From Anaerococcus degeneri (GTDB lineage: Bacteria; Bacillota; Clostridia; Tissierellales; Peptoniphilaceae), in the NCBI RefSeq assembly GCF_017874475.1, contig NZ_JAGGLO010000001.1, positions 372,001 through 436,000 on the forward strand: 64,000 nt of DNA. The letters run 5' to 3'. Position 1 is the stretch's first letter. Every line of letters begins with the position of its first letter. A program made the position numbers and the translations under genes. Below are positions 63,708-64,000 of this stretch, piece by piece. The notes under the pieces were generated by a model. It did not search any database, was not told the origin of the DNA, and saw nothing but the letters and a program-made list of their open reading frames with translations.

Positions 63708-64000
63708 ATGATAGAAATAATAATAAGCAAAAACCAAGCTAATCAAAGGTTTGATAGGTTTTTACGAAAATATTTTGAAAATGCACCACTTTCGGTAATT
63801 TTAAAAAATATCAGAAAAAAGAATTTTAAAATCAATAATAAAAGGGCAAAAAATAATGATTTCGTCTACGAAGGAGATGTAGTTAAGATGTATATCTCAG
63901 ACGAAAATTATAATGAATGGCTAACAAAGACTGATTTTAAGCCAGGTGATTTTAATTTAGATATAGTATATGAAGATGATAATATTATTATAATGGACAA
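63708..64000 (+). CDS. RluA-family pseudouridine synthase, 3' truncated
   Basis: The first 97 codons of a gene that runs off the window. An S4-type domain (NQRFDRFLRKYFENAPLSVI) leads to the start of the catalytic domain (DIVYEDDNIIIMDK), which is the RluC/RluA opening. It starts two bases after the preceding stop codon. The catalytic RLD motif would lie outside the window. Confidence 0.85.
   Translation, partial: MIEIIISKNQANQRFDRFLRKYFENAPLSVILKNIRKKNFKINNKRAKNNDFVYEGDVVKMYISDENYNEWLTKTDFKPGDFNLDIVYEDDNIIIMD

Noticed and set aside
1-64000. CRISPR arrays, insertion sequences, prophage or integrase genes
   Set aside because: I saw no regularly spaced repeats, transposase-like proteins, att-like repeats at the tRNA or tmRNA, or regions of clearly different base use.

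Overview
The window is a low-GC, gene-dense piece of chromosome from an anaerobic Firmicute. AT-rich codons, strong AGGAGG-type ribosome binding sites, ThyX, a PyrK/PyrD(1B) pyrimidine operon, a GlgC/GlgD pair, a YhaO/YhaN pair and a large-type SRP RNA all fit the Tissierellia (Anaerococcus/Peptoniphilus-like); this placement is inference. Almost everything is on the + strand. Only folT, a nitroreductase, cbpB, nadK and three RNA genes are on the - strand. I see no insertion sequence, prophage, CRISPR array or other sign of recent transfer.

Layout. 1-6.3 kb: a truncated TPM-domain protein, a nucleoside deoxyribosyltransferase, folT behind a THF riboswitch, a nitroreductase, a nuclease-helicase and an RlmD-type rRNA methyltransferase. 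6.4-11.1 kb: a two-component system plus ABC exporter. 11.2-13.2 kb: three unrecognised genes, two of which appear to start with ATT. 13.2-15.3 kb: a fluoride riboswitch in front of a cation/proton antiporter, then thyX. 15.4-19.4 kb: a second ABC exporter with a coiled-coil permease. 19.5-24.1 kb: an overlapping five-gene run (phosphatase, YhaO, YhaN, metallophosphoesterase, CYTH). 24.1-29.7 kb: the complete pyrBICFKDE operon. 29.8-32.2 kb: a glucosaminidase and a catalytically degenerate branching-enzyme homologue. 32.2-37.3 kb: cbpB, SRP RNA and tRNA-Ser, dnaX-ebfC-recR-lipoprotein, tmRNA. 37.4-47.0 kb: a glycogen operon (glgC, glgD, glgA, a degenerate phosphorylase, pullulanase, phosphoglucomutase). 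47.1-50.4 kb: an FHA-SEDS-PBP cell-wall cluster. 50.4-53.4 kb: nadK, a pseudouridine synthase, a probable 6S RNA, YtxH and DUF948-like proteins. 53.4-57.4 kb: a CcpA-like regulator, ptsH, ptsI and an APH-like kinase. 57.6-64 kb: yitT, cvfB (apparent ATT start), a parvulin, a degenerate PepD-like protein, a DUF1292 protein, a radical SAM protein, a P-loop protein, an unrecognised protein and a truncated pseudouridine synthase.

How the genes work together. The pyr operon supplies UMP from aspartate and carbamoyl phosphate. folT, with folate sensed by its riboswitch, feeds the folate pool that ThyX draws on. The glg operon channels glucose-1-phosphate into ADP-glucose and glucan, and the adjacent CcpA/HPr/EI genes are the usual carbon-status circuit.

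The most unusual signals are these. (1) Two members of the glycogen machinery, a GlgB homologue and a GlgP homologue, have lost their catalytic residues but remain full-length open reading frames, and a third such pseudoenzyme (PepD-like) lies at 60 kb. (2) Three separate genes with good Shine-Dalgarno sequences have ATT where the start codon should be, so standard gene callers miss or mis-start them. (3) Two metabolite/ion riboswitches (THF, fluoride) are assignable from sequence.
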